NCBI GenBank assembly: GCA_963989385.1 | Contig: OZ022499.1 | Coordinates: forward strand, 53,991,757-54,055,756 | Reading direction: 5' to 3' | DNA from: Ctena decussata | Taxonomy: Eukaryota; Mollusca; Bivalvia; Lucinida; Lucinidae | DNA length: 64,000 nt | Shown here: piece after piece, positions 22,943 to 33,820 of the stretch | Layout of the letters: each line of letters starts with the position of its first letter | How positions within the stretch are numbered: position 1 is the first letter of the stretch | Made by a program: the position numbers and the translations under genes | The notes under the pieces: model-generated | What the model saw: only the letters and a program-made list of their open reading frames with translations | Database searches by the model: none | What the model was told of the DNA's origin: nothing

Positions 22943-23543
22943 TATACATATACTCGAAAAAAATATTAAAGGGTCAAACATTTACCCCGCGATTTCTGGA
23001 ACATTTCAAACATTTGGTAAAATAAATCATTTCCACCTTTCATTTCATTCATTTTACAAGTTTTGTACATATGAAGTTTGAAAATATAGCCTATATCTTG
23101 ACCAAGTCCAGACTTCAATTCACACTACCCTCAAAATCAGAGTTGTTTGAAGTCCATGAAGAACAAATTCACCAAAATTTTTGATTTCGCCAATTCATGG
23201 ATTTTTTGAAAAATTGCTCAATAGTCATCAAGTTTAATCATTTTTAAGTTCAGCAAGCTATAAGAAGTTTAAAACTCATAGCAATTTTAGAAGTTATTCC
23301 CAACCAAACTGACAGACTATCAATTCTCTATGGGAATTCAAACAGCTTTCATTTTAGGGGTAGTTTAACTTAAAGCTTGACCTTGGTCAAGACAAAGGCT
23401 ATAGGTTCAAGCTTCATGTGTATAAAACTTGTAAAATGAATAAAATGGAAGGTAGAAATGATTTATTTTACCAAATGTTTGAAATGTTCCAGAAATCGCA
23501 GGGTAAAAGTTTGACCCTTTAATATTTTTTTTGAGTATATATC
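22943..23543. repeat. Inverted repeat with ~215-bp arms
   Basis: The left arm 22943-23160 (marker aatattaaagggtcaaac) pairs with the right arm 23330-23543 (marker gtttgaccctttaatatt). The spacer is about 170 bp. Arms differ by about 15%. It is likely a foldback element. Confidence 0.82.
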
Positions 23544-23977
23544 TCAACCATTTATTTATTCAGATTTCTCAGAATATTCTCCTGGATCTTGATCTATCTT
23601 GATCTATATTATTCAGTCTTTGGATTGACTGCCCAATTAAGATTAAGAAATTACTGTTGCTTTTTCTTGTTTCGTCACCAGATATTGTCAGGGTCACTTA
23701 CGAGGCTTTATTAGCCGAAACTACGTAGTCTGGCCCATGTTCCCTCTTCTGAATGTATTTTCTGCTCTTGAAGTAACTCTTCAAGATTTTAATTGCCCAT
23801 TGAAACAAACTGCTGGGCGGTATTTGCTTCACTTAAACGTCCTACGCTTCAAAGTAAGGAACTATTTGAATCTTAGGGGAGTTTGGCTTCCATTCTTTTG
23901 AGTTGTTTTGGCTTTTAGCGGGTTCTTTCTGCATCGTACATCTCTTTCCCGATGCCCTTGTCTGTCACCTTTCTCGA

Positions 23978-24092
23978 GACGCAGGGGTTGAGATGGCTCG
24001 ATAGGGGACGCCTGCGCTCGCGAATTAATACGTTGGCGTCTCTTACATGATGTCTGCGGCTAATGTGTCCCGTGGAATACGACGTTAAATGT
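23978..24092 (+). mobile_element. Possible tRNA-derived SINE fragment
   Basis: ttgagatggctcgatagggg resembles a pol III A box, and the segment ends gtggaatacgacgttaaat, similar to the tail of the 272-bp SINE. No good B box was found. A related A-box-like stretch lies on the minus strand near 50975. Confidence 0.4.
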
Positions 24093-24529
24093 GGTTGGAG
24101 AGGGATGCATGTTGCCTGCCGTGACCGGCATATCATCTTTAGTCTTTCAAACTTTTGGGGTTTAGCGACACTGCAGAAGTTAAATACAGAAACGCACGTC
24201 TGTCGCACTAAATTTGGTATGGGTACGTTTATTTTGTATATGCCATTTGTATATGCAAATTAACCAATTATTTTAACTGCCTGGGACCTTATAGGATGGC
24301 ACATGTTCATCACGTGTCGTACATTAAGTTGTGCACGCCTCCAAGCTGGCCAACCAAAGATTGACTTTGCCAGCGCAATTAAAGTAGCTGAGAACAGGGT
24401 GGAATGGGAATGTTGAAAGTTCATCAGCGTTGCCCCAACGACCCTGCAAGGTAGACTAGACTAGATATACAGTTTATATTATTCGTTTTTCGAGATACTA
24501 CTGGAATATGAAAAACAAATCATGTCGCA

Positions 24530-25120
24530 GGTTTAACCGGTTAAGCTCCTCAGTGACTTCATTGCTGGCGGTCTTAAGGCGGCACTTCTCTTTTGGTTCT
24601 TCTTGTTTGTTTTGTGCTTGTTTTGTGTTTGTTGTTTTATCAATTATTGATATAGTGTGTGTGAAGCTGAGGCTATTTTAAAGTTTAAAGTAGAAAAAAG
24701 GTAAATATAGCTGTTTAATTTTTTTCGTATAAATTGTTCTTATTGTCAAAATAGATGCTTTCGATGGTATGTTGTGTTGGTGGTTACTCTTTTGGGTGGG
24801 TAGAATAACTAAGTGCTGATGATCAAGGCAAAACCAAGGCCGAGGGTTAGTCGACCACAACAAACCGGTTAAGTCCCCCCCCCCCCCCCCGCTCTCATAA
24901 ACACACACAATCACAGTAATTTCATTACTGGCCGTCCAAAGACAGCACTTCTGTTTAAGTTCTTTTTGGTTGTTTTATATGTTGTTTGTTGCTAAATCTG
25001 TCATTGATATATTGTTTGTGATGTGTTAAGACTAGCCCGCTGACCATCTACATAGGAAAAGGCTGTTCACATTGCTGGCGTTGATGAAGTCTTTGATGGT
25101 GACTAATTTTGTGCTGTCTT
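24530..25120 (+). repeat. Diverged relative of the 590-bp repeat, possibly two units
   Basis: The blocks ccggttaag(c/t)cc, gtaatttcattactggccg and ggc(gg/ag)cacttct occur twice, near 24540-24640 and 24860-24960. They parallel gcccccc, gtaattcattactgaccg and gcggtagttct of the copies at 9918 and 59699. A 17-nt C run lies at 24876-24892. Confidence 0.5.
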
Positions 25121-25189
25121 TTTCCCACTTGGTGTTTTGGGTGGGATCTGGGATTGAAGTGTGCCAGTTCCTGAGAAATTTCCTACTTT

Positions 25190-25985
25190 CTTCTAAATAA
25201 GTGAACAGACTTACACAGGGTACTATCGTTTCAAGAGAGTTATTATACTGAGCTGCGATGTTTACATCAGCACCATTTATACACTAGGCATGCTGACAAT
25301 AATATGGTATTCGAAACTTGATGTTTCCAGATCCATACCTGAAAATCCTTAAGGAGAACACTTTTAGGGATCCGTCTCCCGAACTATTTACCTTCTTATC
25401 TTGTCGACAAAGTAAACATTAAGTATTAATTTATTGCATTTTAGTTCAAACAGCTAGAACAATTGATTTATTTATATCCGACAGCTGATTTGTAACATCT
25501 TTTATCTCCTAATTATTATTTGACACACCCGGTCTACTGAAAGCTTACAAAACACAAGGGACATACTGAAATAGCTATATACTGTTGTTTTTAGCAATCG
25601 TATAGTAGTGGAAATGATTAAAGCTGGCACTTGAGAAAAATCGTGTCCTTGATTCAATATTAGTTTAGTATGACTGAAGGCTTTTGTTTCCGATCAGAAA
25701 TAGCTTGTTTATGAGCACTTTGCACATCAAAATATTCTTGCAAAATAACAATAATTAATGACGAAATGACAGGGTACCGCAATGGTTTTAAATGTTGAGA
25801 AATTGTGTCTGAACAAAGACTGTAGATCCTGATCAGCTTGATTTTACGGGTCTACACTCTTTGTCGTACCGCTAGCATTGTATAACAGCATAATCGACAT
25901 ATTCAAAGTTGATCATCATTACATGTAACTGACCAAGATATCACAAGTATTCAGGCTTTATTGCGTTAAATTTTTTCTTGCCTAA
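25190..25985. other. No recognised feature
   Basis: Nothing is supported. Confidence 0.4.
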
Positions 25986-25987
25986 AA

Positions 25988-26350
25988 GTATACAGAGGAT
26001 CTTATATGAATGCTCATGTAATACTGAATTTATTAAACGAGTTGGAGAAAAAGATAAGATGCGAGGCTATGCCGAGCATCTTCTCGATTTTCTCCAATGA
26101 GTTTAATAAATTCAATAATACAGGAGCACGAATGCCAGATTCTGTTTTACCATATGACACTAAAATTGCATTTTATTACCTTTTTGGCACTAAAACATCA
26201 CGAGTTTGCCAGTAGAAAACGCAACGTTTTTATGGACGCCAGTACACAACGTATCGATGTATTTTGCATATTTAATCCACAAGTTGAAAATCGTTTTTAA
26301 TCCATGGCTTTATTACAATTCAGATGCGACGCGACATGCTTATTATAGAA
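25988..26350. mobile_element. Hairpin MITE, family A copy 2
   Basis: It matches 287-650 over the full length with about 12% differences. The apex gcgaggctatgccgagc is identical in both copies, and the palindrome arms are retained. Overlapping short ORFs are artefacts. Confidence 0.85.
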
Positions 26351-26354
26351 TTAT

Positions 26355-26760
26355 CCCGGACTTAAATGTTGGTAGAAAAAGCAAAACAGAACCAGCAAAA
26401 TTAAATTACAATAACTGATAAGCTCAAATATGTACATGTAGTCATACTAGTGGATAAGTGAACTTTTATTTTGGCATAAATACCACAAACATATTAGAAG
26501 TTATTAGGTTTGGTTCGTTTTGTAACCTTACCCCTTATTTTGACAGGGGTTTTCATAACGTCCATGTTTGCATATTTTTTTCTTAATAAATATATGCAGC
26601 AACTGCTTATAATAAGTTTATATATTCAATACATGAGTATCAGTCTTGAACAACATTGACAGCTTCAACAGCTTGATATTGCTACTTGTTTAGAAAATGA
26701 GGTGATCACAATTATCCTTGATAAGACTAAACGATCATAACTAAGCATTAAACAGGACAT
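26355..26760. other. No recognised feature
   Basis: Nothing is supported. Confidence 0.4.
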
Positions 26761-26762
26761 TC

Positions 26763-26958
26763 GAGCCACGACACGACAAAACCAACAAAGTGGCATGTGC
26801 GCGAGTCGAATACTCCGATCAGCCGGGGCATCCGTCCAAGGCCTTAGCTCTCTCCAGCGGACAGCGAAGTCTCTGAACAGACTGGGTGGGTGCCCAGGCT
26901 GATCTGAGTCCTCGCTGGGCGCACATGCTATTTTGTCGGTTTTGTCGTGTCGCGGCTC
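26763..26958. mobile_element. GAGCC hairpin MITE, copy C (internally deleted)
   Basis: It starts GAGCCACGACACGACAAAAC and ends ...GTCGCGGCTC. At 196 bp it is about 40 bp shorter than the others because the centre is missing. The flanks (ATTC, AATT) no longer match, so it is an older insertion. The 114-codon minus ORF reads through the palindrome only. Confidence 0.9.
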
Positions 26959-27046
26959 AATTAACGTGAAAAAAGCCATATGAAGACCGCACATTATCAG
27001 AACTACCACCAGTACAATCCACTAGGAGCCCAGAAGACACACAAGG

Positions 27047-27128
27047 TTTAATCAATATGGATTCAAACTTGATTTAAGGCCATGACGATGAATCAAGGTT
27101 GATTTAATATTGATTCAACCTTGTATGC
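27047..27128 (+). repeat. Isolated monomer of the ttgattcaa satellite
   Basis: cacaaggtttaatcaat, then ttgattcaaccttgtatgcc, resemble the units of the array at 44170-45715. Confidence 0.55.
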
Positions 27129-27231
27129 CAAGTTGGAGTTGTGAAGTAGTATGAAAATGAAGAATGAGTCAAATGGCCATCGTTATCCCACATAATTGTT
27201 TACTAATAGTACGTTTTAAGATAGAAATCGT

Positions 27232-27236
<5 letters not shown>

Positions 27237-27277
<41 letters not shown>
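27237..27277 (+). repeat. 41-nt adenine run
   Basis: An uninterrupted A run of about 41. It may be the tail of a retroposed sequence (no recognised body upstream) or a homopolymer expansion. Its length is also prone to sequencing error. Confidence 0.7.
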
Positions 27278-27278
<1 letters not shown>

Positions 27279-27419
27279 AATAGGGCCACGAGGCACTGAA
27301 TCGCTATCCTAGACAAAAAATCCAGAGGCTTTTGAGATGTTTGAGATGTTTGAAATTGTCAAAATATGAGAGTACGGGGTCAAAGATAAATAAATGACCT
27401 CGACCCTTTTGTACTCATA

Positions 27420-28317
27420 CGAGGGGCGTTCGAAAAGTAATACAAATGGCCTCATAACTTTGTTTAGGGATATACTGGGTACAAATGCTACGCATATGCT
27501 GAAAACACTACATTTTGTCTTTACAATGATACCAAACGCTGTACAAAGACACCTTTCCATATTGACTTACAACGCATTTTATAAGGCCCCAGTCATACCA
27601 CTGGGCTACTTTCATATGCAAAATCTTTACAGTATTGGGCATTCAAGTCAAATATCGTTGCAAATACAAAAATTAATCTTTATCAGTTGCTTGTCCATTG
27701 TTGCCTACAATATTCATACAAAAGTTAGAAGGGTGACATTTATTATCGATTTATTCCTTGCAAAGCAATGCGCAATTCTTATGACGTTATTGAAATATAC
27801 GTTAACTTCATTTTGAAAGCTTGTAGAGGCTTCGTTTTTGGCATTAATTTGAATTTATTGACAGGTTTTCGTTGACCCATGTAAATGCTCTTGCTGACAA
27901 GATTTTGAATGCTAATACACTTGTTTTCATTACAAAATCATTTAATTTTAGAAGAAATGGGGAATTTGCTACTACATAATCCATATTCCCGAGCCAGTAT
28001 GGAACCCAGATTAAAAATAATTTCCGCGATATTTACAGGACAACATTGCCTGGGCATTGTCTTTAAGTAGCAGAAATAAAAACAAATCAAAGACTGCTTA
28101 TATATATATTACGACCTACTGAACTAAAATTCTGCAGTGTCTTTAGGGTATACCTCTTTCAAAGAAGTTAAAACTGCGCCCTTTTAAAAAAATACACCGT
28201 GTTTGCAGACTTTCCTACGCATATTAAAGCTTTATGTGTTTCTGCAATCAAAATTTCTGTTTTTATTTTGGTTTTCAAGAAATTACGTCATTTGCATTAC
28301 TTTTCGAACGCCCCTCG
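27420..28317. mobile_element. Mariner-type non-autonomous element
   Basis: It is 898 bp with 29-bp inverted ends, CGAGGGGCGTTCGAAAAGTA and onward, with one mismatch (27420-27448 and 28289-28317). It is flanked by TA on both sides, and TA targets with such ends are typical of Tc1/mariner transposons. The 140-codon ORF across its left end starts outside the element and has no transposase motifs, so I treat the interior as non-coding. It is inserted in the older tandem repeat around it. Confidence 0.85.
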
Positions 28318-28792
28318 TATAACTTCATGTACTCATTAAGACAACCGTATACACAAATTTTTAGGCAAAAATCTTCAAACTTCCCATGAAATCTTACATG
28401 CTAGCGTTTTCCCATATCTGACCATGCCGTAAAAAAGGTCAAGATCAACACAAAATCATCATTTGAAAAATGTTGGCAGTACTCGAGTACCCAATGCTAC
28501 ATACATTGTTTCAAGGCTATCCGTTAACTGATTTTGGAGAAGAAGATTTTTAAAGGTTAATACCATATATGGGCATGACAGCCATGTTGTTCATATAACT
28601 TGGACCGTTTGAACAAATTTTGGTTCCCTAAGCCCCTACAGACTCTATCTGAAAGTTGGTTACAGTTTGCCACTTTTTGAGGAGATGTTTGAAAATTTCA
28701 AAACATGAGCATCCATGGTCTAAAATCAAAGAATGACCTTGAACTCTTTTACTCACAAATCTTCGTGTACATGTGCCCATTAAAACCGTTTA

Positions 28793-29950
28793 CTGCACAT
28801 TATTTGGCGCAAAAAATTAACAAGACAATTTTTGTAAGCTATAAACATTTGGTTACATGGGAACAAAATAACACACGTGCCAGTCAATAGCCTATTCAAT
28901 AGACTAGTAGAGGCAATATAGTTCCTACAGCTGACTTATAAATATATCTACAACCTATATACATAAATGTTACATATAAACAAATTGCCACACGCCATAC
29001 TTGATGCCTAATATTTATTATTGTGCATATCAGGAAACCTGGGTAAAAACCTCGAAATATGTGATTACACTGCGTACAATGCGTACAAAGTAAAAATAGA
29101 AGAGGGCATGTTTTGAAATGGCTATATACATATTATACGGCGTATCTACATAAGGGCACAAAGCGGCACACGCCTTACTTGATGTCTCCTGCTAATATTT
29201 TATATTGTGCATCTCAAAAAACCTGGGTACACTGCGTACATTGCTTACAAGTGAAAATAGAAACGGAAAACTTTTATAAAGTCTATGTACATTGCCTACA
29301 ACCTATCTACATAAAGGTTACAGGTCGGCACAATCACATACTTGATGATTAGTAGATAGGCTGTATAAGATGTATATAGCCTTTTTAGCACACGTCCTCG
29401 TCTATTTTCACTTTGTAAGCAGTGAACGCAGTGTAATCACATATTTCGAGGTATTGGATAAGAACATTATGTATATAATCATCATGTGCGTGATGTTTAG
29501 AAATGGAGTCCCTTTTTCTATAGAATAATGACCGGGGGGTCGTTATTCTATTGGGGTCACAATTCATCGCGAGGGGTCGATTTATTTCGTGTGTGGGGGT
29601 CATAATATTATGACCGGGGAGTCATGATATTATGACCGGGGAGTCACTATTCTTTAAAGAATAATGACCGGAGGGTCGATATTCTATGGGGGTCACTTTA
29701 CTTCGTTACACCGGCCTGTAACCTTAATGTAGATAGGTTGTAGACGATGTACATTAACTTAACAAAAGGTGGCCATTTCTATTTTCATATTTTTTTTACT
29801 TATTTACAGTCAACAGCAGGAACTATATTGCTTGTACTTGTCTATTGAATAGTCTATTGATTGGCACGTGTGTTATTTTGTACCCATGTAACCATATATG
29901 TAAAGCTTACAAACATAGTCTTATTAATTTTTTGCGCCAGATTTGTGCAG
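28793..29950. mobile_element. 1.16-kb foldback element
   Basis: Arms 28793-28932 and 29808-29950 are inverted homologues (tgcacattatttggcgc and gcgccagatttgtgca; ggcacgtgtgttattttg and its complement). Weaker pairing goes further in (atctacaacctat and ataggttgtag). The interior holds three repeats of cacacgcc(a/t)tacttgatg and the GACCGGGG block at 29518-29700. It splits the tandem repeat, and a near-identical host stretch (cattaaaac..ccgtttac) flanks it on both sides. Confidence 0.8.
29518..29700 (+). repeat. GACCGGGG(G/A)GTC block
   Basis: Four near copies of TATTATGACCGGGGAGTC (starting near 29522, 29604, 29625 and 29657) are mixed with ctattggggtcac and gcgaggggtcgat. They alternate an AT-rich inverted piece with a G-rich core. 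The sequence is non-coding in all frames. The style is recurrent in molluscan UTR-like repeats. Confidence 0.75.
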
Positions 29951-30704
29951 TATCTCATTAAAACGACCGTTTACACCAATTATAGGCCAATATTTCTAAA
30001 CTTTCCATGAAATATTATGTTCTAGGAATATTTGACCGTGCCGTTAAAAGGCCAAGGTCAAACAAACGTTATCATCTGAACAATTTCGGTAGTACTTGAG
30101 TACCTGATGCTAATTTACCAAGATTCAAGGCCATCGGTCGATTGGGTCTGGAGAAGAAGATTTTTGAAGTTGTTTTTTTTACAAAATTTAGGTGTGGCCG
30201 CTATGTTGGACATGTGACCAGGACCATTTGAACAAATGTTTGTTCCCTCAGCCCTTGGGGGCTCTTATGATATTTGGTTACAATGGGATCAGTGGCTTTT
30301 GAGGAGATGTTTATGAGCGACCAGGGCCAAAGGTAAAAAAAATGACCTTGACCTCATGTACTCATAAATCTTATGTGCTCATCGGGATGACTGAATATAC
30401 CAAATTTTAGGCCAAAACTTTTAAGATATACGATGAAATCTTGTGTTCTAGCATTTTCCAATATCAAAGTACCAGAAACCAAATTTGACCTTACCGTAAA
30501 AAGGTCAAGGTCAATCCATAAGAAAAGAGCCGCTGGCTCAGGTGAGATAAAAAAATCTTTCTATTCTCTCAGCGATTAACAGAAAATTAGATATTTTTGG
30601 GGGGAAATTGCATAGTGCTGTGATAAGTGTTATTACATGAATCTTCTTTGAAACACGAGATAAATCTTGAGCATTCGGTTTAAATAATTAGAACACTTAC
30701 CCAG

Positions 30705-30765
30705 CAGGAATACAGCATTGGATCAAGGTAAATTCAATGTTGTGTACCCAGTAGGCATAAATATT
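30705..30765 (+). repeat. Isolated monomer of the ttgattcaa satellite
   Basis: cccagcaggaatacagcattg followed by caatgttgtgtacccagtagg parallels the unit of the 44-45 kb array. Confidence 0.45.
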
Positions 30766-30784
30766 ACTCTCCTACAACTTCATC

Positions 30785-31080
30785 ATATATAGAGGATATT
30801 ACACGAGTAGTCATTTCATATGAAATTTATGAAACGAGCCTTGACGAGTTTCATAAATTTCATATGAAATGACCACGAGTGTAAGATTCTTTCTATTATA
30901 TGACCCTTTGAAAGGGGATTATAACGCCTTCAAACTGGGCATTATTTCAAGAACATGCATCGCATGGCTGGACGTTGTCAATGACGCTATGTGTACGCGC
31001 CAAAGTGTTATTACACATGTGGTCATACGATTTTTATGTCACAACGTTATCCACTGAATAACAGCAACGTCAAATGATAA
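30785..31080. mobile_element. Hairpin MITE, family B
   Basis: The palindrome TCATTTCATATGAAATTTAT...ATAAATTTCATATGAAATGA has apex GAAACGAGCCTTGACGAGTTTC. It shares its flanking frame (agaggat.ttac.cgagt and cgag.gtaagattct) with family A at 287 and 25988, but both arms have changed together. A truncated copy is at 6228-6440. Confidence 0.82.
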
Positions 31081-31099
31081 AGAATTAGTACAGTAACTA

Positions 31100-31440
31100 A
31101 TTTTCAGTTTATTTGCGTCGCAACTGATTTGATTATAGATGGTGTACTTAGCCGTATTCACGCTGAAACAACAACATACGGGTAACGCGCTATGACACTT
31201 AACTACATATTTGCTTCTTTTGCTTTTAGTGGCCAGCACAAGAAAGAGCTTCTAACGTTTGCAGAATTTTGTCTGAGTCATTTAAGATCGTTATCCCACA
31301 CGTGTTTACTTAGAGGAACAATTACTCATGGGAATTCCTGTTCGTCTATTTTCGGAAAGCAGATTCAAAACAAATCCTTTGTACGAGGAACGCTTGACAA
31401 GGAATGAAGTGATGTCCTATGGCATAGTTCATTAGCCTTG
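31100..31440. other. No recognised feature
   Basis: Nothing is supported. Confidence 0.4.
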
Positions 31441-31442
31441 TT

Positions 31443-31913
31443 TTAAGGTGAATATGTATCTCTTTAGAGGAAGCAAATTGTCATTTTCAATTTAGACTCC
31501 CTTCTTCAACTCTTAAATGAAAGAACATGCTCCTAGGCAAGATAATAATTTCCTTTCAAAGCAGACCCAATGTTGAAAAGCTGCATTGTCCTGGAAAACA
31601 GACAGGAAGTCATAAATGTTGTCTCCCTTTAAAAAAACGAGCCGCGACACGACAAAAACAACAAAATGGTTGTGCGCCCAGCAAAGACTCAGATCAGCCT
31701 GGGCATCCGCCCGGGCTGATCAGTCTTCGCTGTCCGCATGGCGGTAGCTTAGACCCTTACCTACCCTTTAAGCGCTTAGCGAAGAGTCTGAGTAGACAGA
31801 ACGGATGCCCAGGCTGATCTGAGTGTACGCTGGGCGCACAACCACTTTGTTGGTTTTCTCGTGTTGCGGATCATTAATAAAGTAAATGCATGGTGTTTGC
31901 TCATACACCTTAA
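31443..31913. mobile_element. TTAAGGTG-type element, copy 3, interrupted
   Basis: It starts TTAAGGTG and ends CACCTTAA (31906-31913). Removing the MITE at 31639-31872 leaves 237 bp, matching the size of copies 1 and 2. Internal block gacaggaagtcataaatgtt is shared with the family. Confidence 0.75.
31639..31872. mobile_element. GAGCC hairpin MITE, copy D
   Basis: It starts GAGCCGCGACACGACAAAAA and ends GTGTTGCGGATC (one change in the terminal GGCTC). Its asymmetric centre is in the opposite orientation to copies A, B, F and G. It is nested in a TTAAGGTG element. Confidence 0.9.
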
Positions 31914-31919
31914 CTAGAA

Positions 31920-32555
31920 GTGGTATAATTAAGGCAACACAATGTTTCATGATTTAGCATTGTCAAGTGAAGAAAATAATGGTTTCAGCAGGGGCGACGG
32001 GTGTAAATAAAATCTGTAAGAGTTTTTTCAAGAGCAGAGAACACATTCGAAAGAAATAACATGGGCTATATGTCGAAATTTTGGCTATTCAATCCTCATC
32101 TGTGACCCTGGCATGATCTGATGACAAAAGTTAAAGAAAACATACTGTCATTTCTTAATCTTAATCAGGCAGTCAATTCAAAGACTAATTTGTATAAAAA
32201 AGTCAAAAAGAAAAAAACAAAAAAACGGCCATCTAGGATATGAGTCTAAAATAACCAAATATTTTTTATTTCTTCTGATCTCTAAGGACAAAAATAAAAC
32301 ATAATCTGCACTACAGATAATGCACTAGGAGACGTTTTGCGGCCGCCACAGGGCACAACACAAGCTGCGGTGAAGTTAAATTAAAATCTGTCAGTCTCTT
32401 TAAGAGCAGAGAACACAGTCGAAAGAAATAACGTAAAGGGGCAATCAGATAATGACACAATCAAATTCCCATTTCCACTTCACTTCACCAAACAGGAAAT
32501 AGAAATCCAGAACGATAAATCAGGAGTATTAGGACAATACGAACGGATAGCGGAA
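31920..32555. other. No recognised feature
   Basis: A short block, aagagcagagaacac(a/t)gtcgaaagaaataac, occurs twice (32030 and 32402), suggesting a local duplication of 370 bp. Otherwise nothing is supported. Confidence 0.4.
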
Positions 32556-32564
32556 TGAACAATT

Positions 32565-32672
32565 CTTGCACACCAGATAAGGAAATCCGCGTGCTTCCCC
32601 TGTACCAACAAATCTTTTCTTGCACACCAGATATGGGTATCCTCGTGCTTCACCTGTCCTTACAAATCTTTT
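32565..32672 (+). repeat. Two-copy 54-bp tandem duplication
   Basis: cttgcacaccagata starts at 32565 and 32619. Both units end (c/t)acaaatctttt. It makes a 137-codon ORF look repetitive, but no domain is recognised. Confidence 0.7.
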
Positions 32673-33262
32673 ATCATATACTTTCACTAGTATTGCCCTT
32701 GATACTAGATATTTGGCCCAACCATTATAGCCCTGTCAGAAAGCACTGTCCAGCCCTGTTGTCCAAAGTCAGGTGTAGGGCCGAGATCACCTCACGTGTA
32801 GGGCGGGACAGAAATATCTCAGCCCTTGTATCGGCCCTCAATTTGGGCGCTAACGTCAAGTATTGTCGCTGGCGTCATCAAAACAATTCAGCGAGCTTAA
32901 AGACGCCTGCCGCCATGCTTATTGCCGCACGTCGACTGGCTGAAAGTGGACACGCAGAGACTTCGTAGTTTGTTCTTAAACCAGAAAACCATTCTCGGTA
33001 AGTTTTATTTTGTAATCTGAGCCATTTACGATTATAATACCAAACAATTGTTATTTGTTTTCTTCATTTTGTGCTCAGTTGTACTTCCAGCTGAAAGAAA
33101 AATGGCGGCATGGCTCACTATCCATGATCTTCTGACTCGACCATCTTCATGTTATTTCATCCAATAAAAAGAAGAAAAAAAAAACAGACAAATTTTATTG
33201 GAACAAAAATATTACAGTATTTCTTACAGAAGTTCAATTTCTATAAGAAAGTTTATGATAAA

Positions 33263-33392
33263 AAGATCATCACACGGTTGTTTTGATCCTATCCCTGATC
33301 TCAGCCCTCGGACCGTATCAGCCCTCCCCTTCGGGCTCGGGCCGATATGGTCAACTCGGGCTGAGATCAGGGCTGGGATCAAAACAACCGTG
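33263..33392. repeat. Palindrome of a mobile-element end
   Basis: CACACGGTTGTTTTGATCC at the left pairs with GGATCAAAACAACCGTGT at the right. Pairing continues through ccctgatctcagccc and gggctgagatcaggg to an apex with cccttcgggctcggg. It directly precedes the inverted copy of the 19911-20425 element and could be its other terminus. Confidence 0.8.
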
Positions 33393-33409
33393 TAATAATC
33401 TTTATATCT

Positions 33410-33820
33410 CGCCCATTTTATCTCACCCAGGACCGGATGAAATCACGAGCTGTCAATGTGTTGGTTGTATAGGAGTTAACGTACCTGCGTCGACAAGTGA
33501 CGCTGGCTTTTTGGAGGATGACATCACGAAGACGGCAAAGATAAAGTCAGTTTATGCACGCCAGTCGTTGACGTAAAAAGCCGAATGGCGGTCCTTGAAA
33601 GCGGTGCCTTCTTTCAAAATCAAATTGAAACCTTCACGCACTAGAATTACACATTTTAACAAGTTCTTGAGTTAAAACAAAACGTGATGTGCAAGAAAAT
33701 TGATCTATTCTGGGTGCGAGGTGCTGATAGAAAATCCGTCACTCGGGATCACTGTTCGGCATCACGAGGATGCCGAACAGTGACCCTCGTGACGGATTTT
33801 TCTATCCACACATCACACCC
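33410..33820 (-). mobile_element. Hairpin-ended repeat, second copy
   Basis: It is an inverted homologue of 20000-20425 (shared caaattgaaacc, gtataggag, cgtcattc-type blocks). It carries one hairpin, 33728-33815, with gccgaacagtgaccctcgtg as one arm and a short apex. Confidence 0.78.

Larger units (their letters stand above)
27320..30540 (+). repeat. Diverged tandem repeat of ~300-400 bp units, interrupted twice
   Basis: The recurring order is gaggagatgttt, then (a)tgaccttgaac/cct, tactcataaatctt, cattaaaac/gaccgt, ccatgaaatctta, and a (t/a)gccgtaaaaaggtcaag(g/a)tca ending. Units are visible at 27325-27417 plus 28320-28560, 28680-28793, 29950-30150 and 30298-30520. A mariner-type element (27420-28317) and a foldback (28793-29950) split it. 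It is non-coding. Confidence 0.65.

Noticed and set aside
24235..24262. snRNA-type octamer promoter (atgcaaat)
   Set aside because: A single octamer match without a proximal element or RNA-like sequence downstream.
26665..27009. 114-codon minus-strand ORF
   Set aside because: Most of it is a GAGCC MITE read through.
27394..27816. 140-codon ORF as a gene
   Set aside because: It starts outside the mariner-type element and crosses its terminal repeat; no domain is recognised.
32555..32968. 137-codon ORF as a gene
   Set aside because: It begins in a 54-bp duplication and no domain or splice context supports it.
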